64,000 nt of DNA from Rhodobacter maris. Lineage in GTDB: Bacteria > Pseudomonadota > Alphaproteobacteria > Rhodobacterales > Rhodobacteraceae. Numbering within the stretch: the stretch's first letter is position 1; the number at the start of each line of letters is the position of its first letter. The position numbers were made by a program, and so were the translations under genes. Under the pieces are notes generated by a model. The model did no database searches, was not told the DNA's origin, and saw only the letters and a program-made list of their open reading frames with translations. Where the stretch lies: contig NZ_OBMT01000001.1 of assembly GCF_900217815.1 (NCBI RefSeq), positions 248,001-312,000 on the forward strand, written 5' to 3'. Below are positions 1 to 9,550 of this stretch, in pieces.

Positions 1-587
1 CCTCGGCGCAAAGCACGCTTGATGATGCGACGAATGCGCTCAACAGCGCCAGAGCCACGGTCGAGATGGCGCGCGCGCAGATCAGCGATGCGGTGGCCTC
101 GATCGCCGCCGCCGAAGCCGATCAGCAGCAGGTCACGCTCGCGCTCGAGGATCTGACGATCACCGCGCCCTTGCGCGGGCGTGTGCTCTACCGGCTCCAT
201 GAGCCGGGCGAGGTGATCGCCGCGGGCACGCCGGTGATCACCATGCTCGACCTCTCCAATGTCTATATGAACGTCTATCTGCCCGCCTCGGTGGTGGGCA
301 CGCTCACCGTGGGCGACGAGGCGCGGATGATCCTCGACCCGGTGCCGCAATATGTGATCCCTGCAACTGTCACCTTCGTCTCGCCGCAATCGCAGTTCAC
401 GCCGAAGAACGTGGAAACCGCCGAACAGCGCGAAGAACTGGTGTTCCGGGTGAAACTGAGCGTGCCGCGCGCGCTGCTGGCGAAATTCGAGGCGCAGATC
501 AAATCGGGGGTGCGCGGCATCGGTTATGTGCGCACCCGCGCCGACACCCCCTGGCCTGCGCGACTGACCGTCAACCTGCCCGGGTGA
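1..587 (+). CDS. HlyD-family periplasmic adaptor subunit (3' part, start lies before the window)
   Basis: The reading frame is open from base 3 with no convincing start, so the gene enters from the left. The visible part holds an Ala-rich coiled-coil hairpin end, then the lipoyl/beta-barrel half of a membrane-fusion protein (LTITAPLRGRVLYRL, then VITMLDLSNVYMNVYLP), the usual HlyD/YhiI layout. It should link the inner-membrane ABC exporter encoded next to an outer-membrane channel. Its stop overlaps the GTG start of the next gene by 3 bases (GTGA), so the two are translationally coupled. The order adaptor / double ATPase-permease / permease matches the yhiI-rbbA-yhhJ arrangement of enterobacteria. 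Family confident, substrate unknown. Confidence 0.85.
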   Translation, partial: SAQSTLDDATNALNSARATVEMARAQISDAVASIAAAEADQQQVTLALEDLTITAPLRGRVLYRLHEPGEVIAAGTPVITMLDLSNVYMNVYLPASVVGTLTVGDEARMILDPVPQYVIPATVTFVSPQSQFTPKNVETAEQREELVFRVKLSVPRALLAKFEAQIKSGVRGIGYVRTRADTPWPARLTVNLPG

Positions 588-3307
588 GCGCGATGGGGGA
601 GCAGATCGCCGCGCGCATCGCAGGGCTGACGCATCGCTATGGCAAGCTGACCGCGCTCGACGATGTGGCGCTCGAGATCCCGGCGGGCTGCATGGTCGGG
701 CTGATCGGCCCCGACGGAGTCGGAAAATCCACGCTGCTGGGCCTGATTTCCGGGGTGCGCAAGCTGCAGAGCGGCACTTTGCAGGTGCTCGGCCACGATA
801 TGGGCTCGGTGCGCGAGCGCTCCGCGCTTGGGGCGCGCATCGCCTATATGCCGCAGGGGCTCGGGCGCAACCTCTACCCGACACTGAGCGTGCGCGAGAA
901 CCTTGATTTCTTCGGGCGGCTGTTTGGCCAGAGTGCGCGCGAACGCGAAGCGCGCATCGCCATGCTGCTCGAAGCGACCGGCCTCGCCCCCTTCCCCGAC
1001 CGCCCCGCAGGCCAGCTTTCGGGCGGGATGAAACAAAAGCTCGGGCTCTGTGCGGCGCTGATCCATGACCCGGAACTGCTGATCCTCGACGAGCCCACCA
1101 CCGGCGTCGATCCGCTCTCGCGGCGCCAGTTCTGGGATCTGATCGACCGGCTGCGCGGCGAAAACGGGCGCATGAGCGTGCTTGTCGCCACCGCCTATAT
1201 GGAAGAGACGGAGCGCTTCGACTGGCTCGCCGCGATGAATGACGGCAAGATCATCGCCACGGGCGCGCCCGCGGAGATCCGCGTGCAAAGCGGCGCCGCC
1301 ACGCTTGAGGCGGCTTTCATCCGCCTGCTGCCCGGCGCCGCGGACGAGGCGGGCGTGGAGTTGCGCCCGCGCGCCGCGCGCCCCGACGCCGTGCCCGCGA
1401 TCGTCGCCGAGGGGCTGACCAAGCGCTTTGGTGATTTTACCGCGGTCGATCATGTCAGCTTCACCATTCCCGAGGGCGAGATCTTCGGCTTTCTCGGTTC
1501 GAACGGCTGCGGCAAATCCACCACAATGAAGATGCTGACCGGGCTGCTGGAACCAAGCTCTGGGCGCTCGGAACTCTTCGGCGAGCCGCTCAAAAGCTCC
1601 GACATGACGGCGCGCCAGCGCATCGGCTACATGTCGCAGGGGTTTTCGCTTTATGGCGAACTGACGGTGCGGCAAAACCTCGACCTGCACGCGCGGCTCT
1701 ATGCGGTGCCGCCCGCGCGCCGCGCCGCCCGTGTGGCCGAGGTGCTCGCGGAATTCGACCTGGGCGAGGTCGCGGACAAGATGCCCGAAAGCCTGCCGCT
1801 CGGCATCCGCCAGCGGCTGCAACTCGCCGTCGCCCTCATTCACGAACCGCCCATCCTCATCCTGGACGAGCCCACCTCGGGCGTCGACCCGCTCGCCCGC
1901 GACGCGTTCTGGCGCAAGCTGATCTCGCTCTCGCGCGACCGCGGCGTGACGATCTTCATCTCAACCCATTTCATGAACGAGGCCGAGCGCTGTGACCGGA
2001 TCTCGCTCATGCATGCGGGCCGCGTGCTTGAGGTGGGCGCTCCCGCCGAGATCGTGACGCGCCGCGGTGCCACTTCGCTTGAGGCGGCTTTCATCGCCTG
2101 TCTTGAGGGGGAATTGCCCCCCGAGGAAGCCGCGTCCCCCCCACTCGCCACCATGGGCGCGCCGGAAACGCGCCCGCCCTCGGCCCTTGCTCGCGCGCTT
2201 GGCCGCGCCTGGGCCTACAGCACGCGCGAGACGCGCGAGCTTCTGCGCGACCCGATCCGGCTCTTCTTTGCCCTGATGGGTCCGGTGATCCTGCTTTTGA
2301 CGATGGGGTTCGGGATTTCCTTCGATGTCGACCGGATCACCTTCGCCGTCAACGATCAGGACCGCACCCCCGAGAGCCGGGCGCTGATCGAGGGCTTCTC
2401 CTCGATCCCGCAATTCGCGCGGCAGGAGGATTTCAGCGGCCCCGATGCGCTCAGCCGCCGGATGGAGCGCGGCACGCCCACTCTCGCGCTCGAAATTCCC
2501 GAAGGTTTCGGGCGCGATCTGCACCGCGGCACAGAGCCCCCCGAGGTCTCGCTCTGGCTTGACGGCTCGATGCCGTTTCGCGCCGAAACCGCCGAGGGCT
2601 ACGCATCCGGCGTGCTGGCGCTGCTTGAAAGCGAGATCACGCGCGGCAACGACAGCGCCGCCGGGTTGACCTTCACGCCGCGGTTCCTGTTCAATCAGGC
2701 GTTCCGCTCGGCCGATGCGATGGTGCCCTCGATGCTGATGCTGATCCTGATGCTGATCCCGGCCATCATGTCAGCGGTGAGCGTGGTCCGCGAGAAGGAG
2801 GCGGGCACGATGGCAAATTTTCATGCCAGCCCGGTGCGGCGGATCGAATTCCTGATCGGCAAGCAACTGCCCTATCTCGCGCTTTCCTGGATCGCCTTCT
2901 GGGTGCTGATCGGGCTCGCGCTCACCGTTTTCGGCCTTTCCATCACCGGCAGCCTCCCCGTTCTGGCCTTGGCCGGGCTCCTTTATGTCACCGCCACCAC
3001 CGCTTTCGGGCTCTTCCTGTCCGCCTTCACCCGCACCCAGGTTTCGGCCGTTTTCGCCACCGCAGTGATTGCCGTGATCCCCACGGTGAACTTTTCCGGC
3101 CTGATCGTGCCGGTGTCCATTCTGGGCGACAGCGCGCGGATCTTTGGCGAGGCCTTTCCGGCGGCGTGGTTCCAGCCGGTCACGGTCGGGGTGTTTCTCA
3201 AAGGCTTCGGTGCCGCGGATGTGGCGCGCCCGCTCGCCATTCTGTGCGCTTTCGCGGTGGGTTACGTGACCCTTGCTGCGGTTGCGCTGCGCAAGCAGGA
3301 GCGGTGA
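584..3307 (+). CDS. rbbA: RbbA-like ABC transporter: two ATPase domains fused to an ABC-2 permease
   Basis: A 907-residue fusion. The first nucleotide-binding domain has Walker A GPDGVGKST (residues 42-50), signature LSGGMKQ and Walker B LLILDEPTTGVDP. The second, from about residue 270, has GSNGCGKST and ILILDEPTSGVDP, but its signature reads LPLGIRQ instead of LSGGQ, so that site is degenerate. From about residue 555 an ABC-2 type membrane domain follows, with a large periplasmic loop and a C-terminal helix cluster. This is the architecture of E. coli RbbA (YhiH), once described as a ribosome-associated ATPase but in context half of an exporter. GTG start at 584 overlaps the adaptor stop; an internal ATG at 593 is an alternative. 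Operon with the flanking genes. Substrate unknown. Confidence 0.85.
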   Translation: MSAMGEQIAARIAGLTHRYGKLTALDDVALEIPAGCMVGLIGPDGVGKSTLLGLISGVRKLQSGTLQVLGHDMGSVRERSALGARIAYMPQGLGRNLYPTLSVRENLDFFGRLFGQSAREREARIAMLLEATGLAPFPDRPAGQLSGGMKQKLGLCAALIHDPELLILDEPTTGVDPLSRRQFWDLIDRLRGENGRMSVLVATAYMEETERFDWLAAMNDGKIIATGAPAEIRVQSGAATLEAAFIRLLPGAADEAGVELRPRAARPDAVPAIVAEGLTKRFGDFTAVDHVSFTIPEGEIFGFLGSNGCGKSTTMKMLTGLLEPSSGRSELFGEPLKSSDMTARQRIGYMSQGFSLYGELTVRQNLDLHARLYAVPPARRAARVAEVLAEFDLGEVADKMPESLPLGIRQRLQLAVALIHEPPILILDEPTSGVDPLARDAFWRKLISLSRDRGVTIFISTHFMNEAERCDRISLMHAGRVLEVGAPAEIVTRRGATSLEAAFIACLEGELPPEEAASPPLATMGAPETRPPSALARALGRAWAYSTRETRELLRDPIRLFFALMGPVILLLTMGFGISFDVDRITFAVNDQDRTPESRALIEGFSSIPQFARQEDFSGPDALSRRMERGTPTLALEIPEGFGRDLHRGTEPPEVSLWLDGSMPFRAETAEGYASGVLALLESEITRGNDSAAGLTFTPRFLFNQAFRSADAMVPSMLMLILMLIPAIMSAVSVVREKEAGTMANFHASPVRRIEFLIGKQLPYLALSWIAFWVLIGLALTVFGLSITGSLPVLALAGLLYVTATTAFGLFLSAFTRTQVSAVFATAVIAVIPTVNFSGLIVPVSILGDSARIFGEAFPAAWFQPVTVGVFLKGFGAADVARPLAILCAFAVGYVTLAAVALRKQER

Positions 3308-3310
3308 GCG

Positions 3311-4429
3311 ATGCTGAGAAGCCTGCGCAATATCGGCAACCTGACGCTGAAGGAACTCCGCGCGATCCGCGGCGATGCGGTGATGCTGGTGTTGATCGCC
3401 TATGTCTTCACCGCCGCGGTCTGGCTCGTCTCGCAAGCGGGCTCGACCGAGGTGCGCGATCTCACCGTCGCCGTGGTCGATGACGACCGCTCGCAGCTTT
3501 CCGCCCGGCTGATCGACGCGATCCGCCCGCCGCTCTTCCGCGCCCCCGACCTGCTGACGCCCGAAGCGGCGCAACGCGCGCAGATCGCGGGTAAGGAGGT
3601 GCTCGTGGTCTCGATCCCCCCCGATCTGGAAAAAGACCTGCGCGCGGGGCGCGGCGGCGCGGTGATGGTGCTCGTCGATGCCACCGCGGTGGCCTTCGCA
3701 GGCAATGGCACGAGTTATGTCACCCAGGCTCTGGCCGAAGCCGCAAGCGATTACCTCGCCCCGGGGACAGGCGCCGAGAGCCCGCTCAACGTGGTCGTGC
3801 GCAATCGTTTCAACCCGAACCTCAGCGCGACATGGTTCACCGCGGTGATGCAGATCATCAACAATGTCACGATCCTGATGCTGATCCTCTCGGGCGCGTC
3901 GCTGCTGCGCGAACGCGAGCGGGGCACGATCGAACATGTGCTGGTGATGCCGGTGCATCCGCATGAGGTGGTGCTCTCCAAGGTCTTCGCGAATGGCGGG
4001 GTAATCCTCATCGCCTCGGTGCTAAGCCTCGTCTTCGTGGTCGAGGGCGCGATGGGCGTGCCGATCGCAGGCTCGCTGCCGCTTTATGTCGCGGGGGCGG
4101 CAATCTATGTGGTCGCGGTCGCCTCGCTCGGACTGATGATGGCGAGCTATACCCGCAACATGGGGCAATACGGGCTGCTGGTGATCCCGGTGATGATCCT
4201 GATGCTGCTGTTGTCGGGGGGCATCACGCCGATGGAATCGATGCCGCAATGGCTGCAGATCCTGATGCGGACGGTAAGCCCGACACCGCATTTTGTCGCC
4301 TTCGCGCAGGCGGTGCTTTACCGCGGCGCAGGGCTGTGGCTCGTTGTGGCAGAGCTGGCGGCGATGGCGGCGATGGCGGCGGTGGCGCTGGCCCTCGTGT
4401 TGCGGCGGTTCCGCAAGCTTTTGAGCTAG
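3311..4429 (+). CDS. yhhJ: ABC-2 type permease, YhhJ-like
   Basis: 372 residues with one N-terminal membrane helix (about 25-45), a periplasmic domain of about 130 residues, and five more helices in the C-terminal half, including the ABC-2 family stretch LLRERERGTIEHVLVMP. It begins 3 bases after the RbbA-like gene and completes the exporter as the second permease, pairing with the permease half of the fusion. Same-strand spacing says one transcript with the HlyD-like adaptor. Drug or lipid export is commonly assigned to such sets, but nothing in this sequence identifies the cargo. Confidence 0.85.
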   Translation: MLRSLRNIGNLTLKELRAIRGDAVMLVLIAYVFTAAVWLVSQAGSTEVRDLTVAVVDDDRSQLSARLIDAIRPPLFRAPDLLTPEAAQRAQIAGKEVLVVSIPPDLEKDLRAGRGGAVMVLVDATAVAFAGNGTSYVTQALAEAASDYLAPGTGAESPLNVVVRNRFNPNLSATWFTAVMQIINNVTILMLILSGASLLRERERGTIEHVLVMPVHPHEVVLSKVFANGGVILIASVLSLVFVVEGAMGVPIAGSLPLYVAGAAIYVVAVASLGLMMASYTRNMGQYGLLVIPVMILMLLLSGGITPMESMPQWLQILMRTVSPTPHFVAFAQAVLYRGAGLWLVVAELAAMAAMAAVALALVLRRFRKLLS

Positions 4430-4450
4430 GCGCGGCGCAAGGAGATGAGC

Positions 4451-5299
4451 ATGACGCGGATCGGGGTGATCGGACTGGGGCGGATGGGCGCGGCGATGGC
4501 CGAGCGTTTTGTGGCACAAGGGGCGCAGGTCTGCGGCTGGACCCGCTCTGGCCGAACCGTCCCGGGTATCGACAGCGCGCCCGACATGGAAAGCCTTGTC
4601 GCGCAAAGCGAGGTGATCGCACTGAGCCTGCTCGATGACGCCGCAGTGGCCGCGGTGCTTGACGCGCTGCTGAAACGCGATCTTTCCGGCAAGCTTGTCG
4701 CGGATACCAGCACCGCCGATCCGCATCTGCTCTGCGACCGTGCGGCGGCCTTTGCGGCGCGAGGCGCGCAGATCGTCGATGCGCCGATCTCGGGCGGGCC
4801 CGAGCTTGTGCGGGCGGGCGCCTGTGGTGTGTTCATCGGGGGCGAAGACGCGGCCGCGGCGCAGGCGCAAGAGGTGATGGCGCTGCTGTCCGGGCGGGTC
4901 TTCCACACCGGGCCGCTTGGCACCGGCCTCGTGATGAAAGTGATCAACAATGGCATGTTGCAGGCCTATTTCAGCGGCCTCGCCGATCTGTTGCCAATGG
5001 CGCGCGCGGCGGGCCTGCCGCTCGAAACCGTACTGACGATCCTTGCAGGAGGCCCCGCGGGCCTGCCGATGCTGAAGGACCGGATGGCGAAGATCCTCGG
5101 GTCGGATCCCGGTGTCGGCTTTCCGGTGAGCGGTGTGATGAAAGACAATGCGCTCTTTCGCGCCATCCTCGCAAGCTACGGCCAGGCGGCGCCAACGCTC
5201 GAGCGCTTTGCCGCCCAGGCGCCCGCGGCCGCGGCGGCAGGGCTCTGGGAGGCCGATCTCGCCGCGCTGGTGCGGCTCGCCTATGCGGCGGAAGACTGA
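4451..5299 (+). CDS. NAD(P)-dependent beta-hydroxyacid dehydrogenase (3-hydroxyisobutyrate dehydrogenase family)
   Basis: The N-terminal Rossmann fold carries the GLGRMG nucleotide motif within the first 15 residues; DAPISGGPELVRAG is the substrate-binding signature of the family and KVINNGM holds the catalytic lysine. Length (282 residues) is normal. The ATG at 4451 is preferred because GGAG at 4441-4444 sits 6 bases upstream; the ATG at 4445 would have almost no spacing. Such enzymes oxidise 3-hydroxyisobutyrate, reduce tartronate semialdehyde or act on related short acids; the exact substrate cannot be told here. It follows the exporter operon by 21 bases and may be read through from it. 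Confidence 0.82.
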   Translation: MTRIGVIGLGRMGAAMAERFVAQGAQVCGWTRSGRTVPGIDSAPDMESLVAQSEVIALSLLDDAAVAAVLDALLKRDLSGKLVADTSTADPHLLCDRAAAFAARGAQIVDAPISGGPELVRAGACGVFIGGEDAAAAQAQEVMALLSGRVFHTGPLGTGLVMKVINNGMLQAYFSGLADLLPMARAAGLPLETVLTILAGGPAGLPMLKDRMAKILGSDPGVGFPVSGVMKDNALFRAILASYGQAAPTLERFAAQAPAAAAAGLWEADLAALVRLAYAAED

Positions 5300-5413
5300 G
5301 CCTGCCCGGCGCCGTTAACCCTCCCCCACGAAACCCCCGGATCGTAACGCTTGGGTAACTTTGAGCGCGCATCCTGATCATGGGGGTATCATTATTAGTG
5401 AGGAGAGTGGGAA

Positions 5414-5935
5414 ATGGACCTTATATCGGGGCTGATGCCCCAGACCGGATGGTCACCATTGTTCAGCCCGGCGACACCGAAAGTCGCTCCGGCAACGACT
5501 GTTGAACCGGCATCGACGGCTGCCAACACCAATTCGGGCCTCGGCGCCGAAACCGATGCGAAGTCCCAGCAGGACCGGATCGTGCAGCTTCAGGCGCGCC
5601 GCGACCTGGCGGTGGAAACCGCGGTGCTCGCGCAAAGCCGCAGCCAGGCCTCGCCGGATCCGGATGCGCCCACCGGCCCGCCGCCGACTTTCGACGTGAC
5701 GCCGCTGGAAGCGCGCGCAGTCGAATTGCGCAGCCCGACGCGCTCCGATGAGGCCGCAGCCACCGCATCCGAAGCGCAGGACTCCGGAGCCGAAACCGCC
5801 GAGCCGGCCACCGCGGAAGCGCGCGAACCGGTGAGCGAGCCCGCATCGTCCGAACCGACCGCGACCGCGGCCAGCGCGCAGTCCTGGCAAGCCGGCAGCG
5901 AAAGCGCCCCTCCGAGCCTCGACCTCATCCGTTAA
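5414..5935 (+). CDS. Hypothetical Ala/Glu/Pro/Ser-rich protein
   Basis: 173 residues, not recognised. The start has a good ribosome-binding site (GAGGAGAG, 5402-5406 region) and the codon use fits the neighbours, so it is probably translated. The protein is low-complexity: an N-terminal 20 residues with some hydrophobic character, then disordered Ala-, Glu-, Ser- and Pro-rich sequence with no membrane helix or cleavable signal. It stands alone between the dehydrogenase and accB. No function is proposed. Confidence 0.6.
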   Translation: MDLISGLMPQTGWSPLFSPATPKVAPATTVEPASTAANTNSGLGAETDAKSQQDRIVQLQARRDLAVETAVLAQSRSQASPDPDAPTGPPPTFDVTPLEARAVELRSPTRSDEAAATASEAQDSGAETAEPATAEAREPVSEPASSEPTATAASAQSWQAGSESAPPSLDLIR

Positions 5936-6256
5936 GCGGGGCGGCACCGCCCGCCCTGCTCCGCATCGGCCGGACCGGCCACCCCGCACGGCTTCGCGCC
6001 GGCGGGCGATGACGAGGTCATGCCCGAAGCGCCTTTTTACCGTGTGCTCCCCCGGAGCCCGCGCCCGCTTGCTTGCGCGTTTTCACGCGCGATCGCCGCC
6101 GATCTTCGATCGGGCGGCCTTCCGTCGTGGCCTTCCGGCACTTCCCCTGCGTCATCCGTTCACGCTTTCCTCGCCCGCCGGGCTCGCGTATAAGCGGCCA
6201 GGAGAAGATTGCCGCCGGCCTCCCCGCGTGGCGTACCGAGAGACCTCGAGGACCGC
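5936..6256. other. Gene-free 321-base stretch upstream of accB
   Basis: No open frame here has a ribosome-binding site or recognisable product. The first 100 bases are GC-rich and can fold locally, perhaps ending the preceding transcript. The last 75 bases hold CGTATAAGC at about 6187-6195, a possible -10 element for accBC, without a clear -35 box. I see no RNA gene. Confidence 0.35.
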
Positions 6257-6751
6257 ATGACCAAACAATCGCACGAGAACGACGTCGCCTTCATTCAGGC
6301 GCTGGCGGAGCTTCTCAACCAGAATGACCTGACCGAGATCGCCGTGGTGCGGGAATATGGCGAGGACGACAGCCTCGAGGTGCGGGTGGTGAAACAGGCG
6401 ACCGTCGTGGCCGCGGCGCCCGCCCCCGTCTATGCCGCCGCACCGATGGCCGCCCCCGTGGTGGCGGCGGCGGCGACCCCGACCGCTGTCGCCGTCGATG
6501 CCGATCCGGCGAGCCATCCGGGCGCTGTCACCTCACCGATGGTCGGCACGGCCTATCTGGCCCCCGAGCCGGGCGCCTCGGCCTTCGTGAAAATCGGCGA
6601 TGCGGTGAAGGAAGGCCAGACGCTCCTCATCGTCGAGGCGATGAAAACCATGAACCACATCCCCGCGCCGCGCTCGGGCACGGTCAAGCGCATCCTGATC
6701 GACGACGGCACCCCGGTCGAGTTCGGCGCGCCCCTGATGATCGTCGAGTGA
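6257..6751 (+). CDS. accB: Acetyl-CoA carboxylase biotin carboxyl carrier protein
   Basis: 164 residues. The C-terminal biotinyl domain carries the biotinylation motif EAMKTMNH, modified lysine about residue 130, inside a lipoyl-like beta-barrel. The N-terminal 60 residues are the AccB-specific segment, joined by an Ala/Pro-rich linker. The ATG at 6257 (MTKQSHEND) is chosen over an upstream in-frame ATG at 6209 because AccB proteins begin close to this point. AccB carries carboxybiotin between biotin carboxylase (accC, next gene, 7 bases downstream) and the carboxyltransferase, which is not in this window, for the first step of fatty-acid synthesis. Confidence 0.95.
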   Translation: MTKQSHENDVAFIQALAELLNQNDLTEIAVVREYGEDDSLEVRVVKQATVVAAAPAPVYAAAPMAAPVVAAAATPTAVAVDADPASHPGAVTSPMVGTAYLAPEPGASAFVKIGDAVKEGQTLLIVEAMKTMNHIPAPRSGTVKRILIDDGTPVEFGAPLMIVE

Positions 6752-6758
6752 GGGCCAG

Positions 6759-8105
6759 ATGTTCGACAAGATCCTGATCGCCAACCGGGGCGAGATCGCG
6801 CTGCGCGTGATCCGGGCCTGCCGCGAGATGGGGATCGCCTCGGTCGCGGTGCATTCCGTCGCCGATGCCGATGCCATGCATGTGCGCATGGCCGATGAAA
6901 GCGTCTGCATCGGCCCGAACCCCTCCTCCGAGAGCTATCTCTCGATCCCCGCGATCGTTGCCGCCTGCGAGATCACCGGCGCGCAAGCGATCCACCCGGG
7001 CTATGGCTTCCTGAGCGAAAACGCGACCTTCGTGCAGGTGCTCGAGGATCACGGCATCACATTCATCGGCCCGAAAGCGGAACATATCCGCATCATGGGC
7101 GACAAGATCACCGCCAAGGACACGGCCAAAAAACTTGGCATCCCGGTGGTGCCGGGCTCGGATGGTGGCGTGCCCGACTTTGCCTCGGCCAAGAAGGCCG
7201 CGGCAGAGATGGGCTATCCGGTGATCATCAAGGCCACCGCGGGCGGCGGCGGGCGCGGCATGAAGGTTGCGCAATCCGAGGATGAGCTGGAAATTGCCTT
7301 CCGCACCGCGCGCTCGGAGGCCAAGGCCGCCTTCGGCAATGACGAGGTCTATATGGAGAAATATCTCCAGAAGCCGCGTCACATCGAGGTGCAGGTGTTT
7401 GGCGACGGGCGGGGCCGTGCGGTGCATCTGGGCGAGCGGGATTGTTCGCTCCAGCGCCGCCACCAGAAAGTGTTCGAGGAGGCCCCAGGCCCCTGCATCA
7501 CGCCCGAGCAACGCGCGAAAATCGGGGGCATCTGCGCGAATGCGATGGCCGAGCTTGGCTATTCCGGCGCCGGGACGATCGAATTTCTCTATGAGGATGG
7601 CGAGTTCTACTTCATCGAGATGAACACCCGCTTGCAGGTGGAACATCCGGTGACCGAGGGCATCTTCGGCGTTGACCTCGTGCGCGAGCAGATCCGCGTC
7701 GCGGCAGGCGAGGAGATGGAGTTCCGTCAGGAAGACCTGAAAATCCGCGGCCATGCGATCGAGGTGCGGATCAATGCCGAGCGGCTGCCGAACTTTGCCC
7801 CCTGCCCCGGCAAGATCACGCAATACCATGCGCCCGGTGGCCTTGGCGTGCGGATCGATTCGGCGCTTTATGACGGCTACAAGATCCCGCCCTATTACGA
7901 CAGCCTGATCGGCAAGCTGATCGTGCACGGGCGCGACCGGCAAGAGGCACTTGCGCGGCTCAACCGCGCGCTCGGCGAGCTGATCGTCGATGGCGTGGAC
8001 ACCACGATCCCGCTCTTCCGCGACCTGCTCGAGGATTACGACATCCAGCGCGGGGACTATTCGATCCACTGGCTCGAAAAGTGGCTCGCCCGCACCTACG
8101 GCTGA
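6759..8105 (+). CDS. accC: Acetyl-CoA carboxylase, biotin carboxylase subunit
   Basis: 448 residues, the normal size. It has the ATP-grasp fold with the glycine-rich loop [11 protein letters not shown], the [12 protein letters not shown] segment and the [14 protein letters not shown] active-site stretch. It carboxylates biotin on AccB using ATP and bicarbonate. It forms a two-gene operon with accB and is followed at once by a strong hairpin shared with the convergent methyltransferase gene. Confidence 0.97.
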   Translation: MFDKILIANRGEIALRVIRACREMGIASVAVHSVADADAMHVRMADESVCIGPNPSSESYLSIPAIVAACEITGAQAIHPGYGFLSENATFVQVLEDHGITFIGPKAEHIRIMGDKITAKDTAKKLGIPVVPGSDGGVPDFASAKKAAAEMGYPVIIKATAGGGGRGMKVAQSEDELEIAFRTARSEAKAAFGNDEVYMEKYLQKPRHIEVQVFGDGRGRAVHLGERDCSLQRRHQKVFEEAPGPCITPEQRAKIGGICANAMAELGYSGAGTIEFLYEDGEFYFIEMNTRLQVEHPVTEGIFGVDLVREQIRVAAGEEMEFRQEDLKIRGHAIEVRINAERLPNFAPCPGKITQYHAPGGLGVRIDSALYDGYKIPPYYDSLIGKLIVHGRDRQEALARLNRALGELIVDGVDTTIPLFRDLLEDYDIQRGDYSIHWLEKWLARTYG

Positions 8106-8107
8106 GC

Positions 8108-8131
8108 AAACGCCCCCGCGAGGGGGCGTTT
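8108..8131. terminator. Bidirectional hairpin terminator between accC and the convergent methyltransferase
   Basis: AAACGCCCCC and GGGGGCGTTT pair perfectly around a GCGA loop, starting 3 bases after the accC stop and ending 6 bases before the stop of the opposing gene. The A/T ends give a short U run in each direction. Confidence 0.85.
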
Positions 8132-8136
8132 ACGTC

Positions 8137-8847
8137 TCACCAGAGCTTTGGCGTAAGGTAAGCGGTGGCGCGCCGCTTGGTTTCGGCGCGGAAATAATCC
8201 CCCACCGAACCGCGCTTGCCCCGCGGCACCTGTTCCCAATCCGCCCAGGTGACATCATAGCCGAGCACATCGGCCATGGCCTCCAGCGCGGCAGCACTCG
8301 GAATGCCGATCAGCGCCTTCTCCTGCCCTTCGGTCTGGGGCAGCGCATTGAGATCCTTGGCCGGATCCTCCCGCACCAGCATGATCATCTGGCCGGGGCG
8401 CAGGGCAAATTCGCTGTCGATCACGATCAGCTTCGGCGCGAAGCGGGTCACAAGCTGCATCAGCCGGAAGTGATCCATGATGTGGTAGAAGATGCCCAGC
8501 ACTCCCACAACATCATAGCGCTCGCCGCGTTTGAGCGCCTCTTCCATGCCTTCGAAGATATCGCCGACGCGCAGCGTCACCCGCTCCTTCGCGGGTCCGT
8601 CGGGGAATTGCTGAAAGCGTTCGACCAGATGCGGGCGCCCCTCGATGCCCACCACCTCGCGCGCCCCCGCCGCGGCAAAGGCGTAAGACCAGCGCCCGTC
8701 ATGTGCGGCAAGGTCGAGCACACGTGCGCCTTCAAGCGCATCGCGCAGCGGTTCAATCAGGAAATCATGGCGCAGGTTGAGCCGCGCAATCCCCGAGGCA
8801 TCCTCGGCGTAGCGCTCCAGCCCTTGCAGAAAATCGAAAAATCCCAT
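8137..8847 (-). CDS. Class I SAM-dependent methyltransferase, substrate unknown
   Basis: 236 residues. Motif I is VLDLAAHDGRWS (about residue 42), with the acidic GIEGRP at the end of strand 2 and VVGVLGIFYHI as the motif IV region. A DUF1698-like or small-molecule methyltransferase is possible; no specific substrate can be read. It runs convergently with accC and is divergent from aat, their starts being 66 bases apart. Confidence 0.75.
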   Translation of the reverse strand: MGFFDFLQGLERYAEDASGIARLNLRHDFLIEPLRDALEGARVLDLAAHDGRWSYAFAAAGAREVVGIEGRPHLVERFQQFPDGPAKERVTLRVGDIFEGMEEALKRGERYDVVGVLGIFYHIMDHFRLMQLVTRFAPKLIVIDSEFALRPGQMIMLVREDPAKDLNALPQTEGQEKALIGIPSAAALEAMADVLGYDVTWADWEQVPRGKRGSVGDYFRAETKRRATAYLTPKLW

Positions 8848-8911
8848 GGCATTGCCGCATTTTCCTGTCTATCTCGAAAAGACTAGGGGCAATGGTGGCG
8901 ATTGGCAACAA

Positions 8912-9550
8912 ATGGCAGTGAAGCTGAGCCCGGACCTGCTGCTCTCGGCCTATGCGCAGGGCATCTTTCCGATGGCCGCCGCGCGCGATGCCGCAGAGCT
9001 GCACTGGTTTGAACCGCGTTTGCGCGGCGTTATCCCCTTGCAGAATTTCCACATTTCTCGCTCGCTCGCACGCGAAATCCGCCGAGAAAGGTTCATTATT
9101 CGCACTGACACCGCCTTTCGTGCCGTGGTCGAGGGGTGCGCCGCGCGGCCCGAGACCTGGATCAACGACGCGCTTTTCGATCTTTATGATGCGCTCTTCG
9201 CGATGGGCGCCGCGCATGCGCTCGAAGTCTGGGACGGAGAGGAACTTGCCGGCGGCATCTTCGGTGTCACGCTCGGCGGGGCGTTCTTCGGTGAGAGCAT
9301 GTTCTCGCGCCGCGCCAATGCGTCAAAGATCGCGCTCGCCTATACGGTAGACCGGCTCATTCGCGCGGGCTTCGTGCTCTTCGATACGCAATATCTGACG
9401 GAGCACCTGAAAAGTCTTGGAGGGGTAGAGATCCCGCGCCATCTCTACCGCAAGCGGTTGGCCGAGGCGCTGCGGATCCGCGCCGATTTCGCGGCGCCCG
9501 CGATCCCGCCCGCTCAGTCGATCTTGCAGCGCAGAACCCAGACATCGTAG
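8912..9550 (+). CDS. aat: Leucyl/phenylalanyl-tRNA--protein transferase
   Basis: 212 residues from the ATG at 8912 (MAVKLSPDLLLSAY), the usual length and N-terminus; a longer in-frame start at 8846 would overlap the divergent methyltransferase start. Family blocks visible: QGIFPMA, WFEPRLRGVIPL, FGVTLGGAFFGESMFSR and LFDTQYLTEHLKSLG. It adds Leu or Phe to proteins with N-terminal Arg or Lys, marking them for ClpAP (N-degron pathway). Its 3' end overlaps the convergent DUF2155 gene by 37 bases. Confidence 0.95.
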   Translation: MAVKLSPDLLLSAYAQGIFPMAAARDAAELHWFEPRLRGVIPLQNFHISRSLAREIRRERFIIRTDTAFRAVVEGCAARPETWINDALFDLYDALFAMGAAHALEVWDGEELAGGIFGVTLGGAFFGESMFSRRANASKIALAYTVDRLIRAGFVLFDTQYLTEHLKSLGGVEIPRHLYRKRLAEALRIRADFAAPAIPPAQSILQRRTQTS

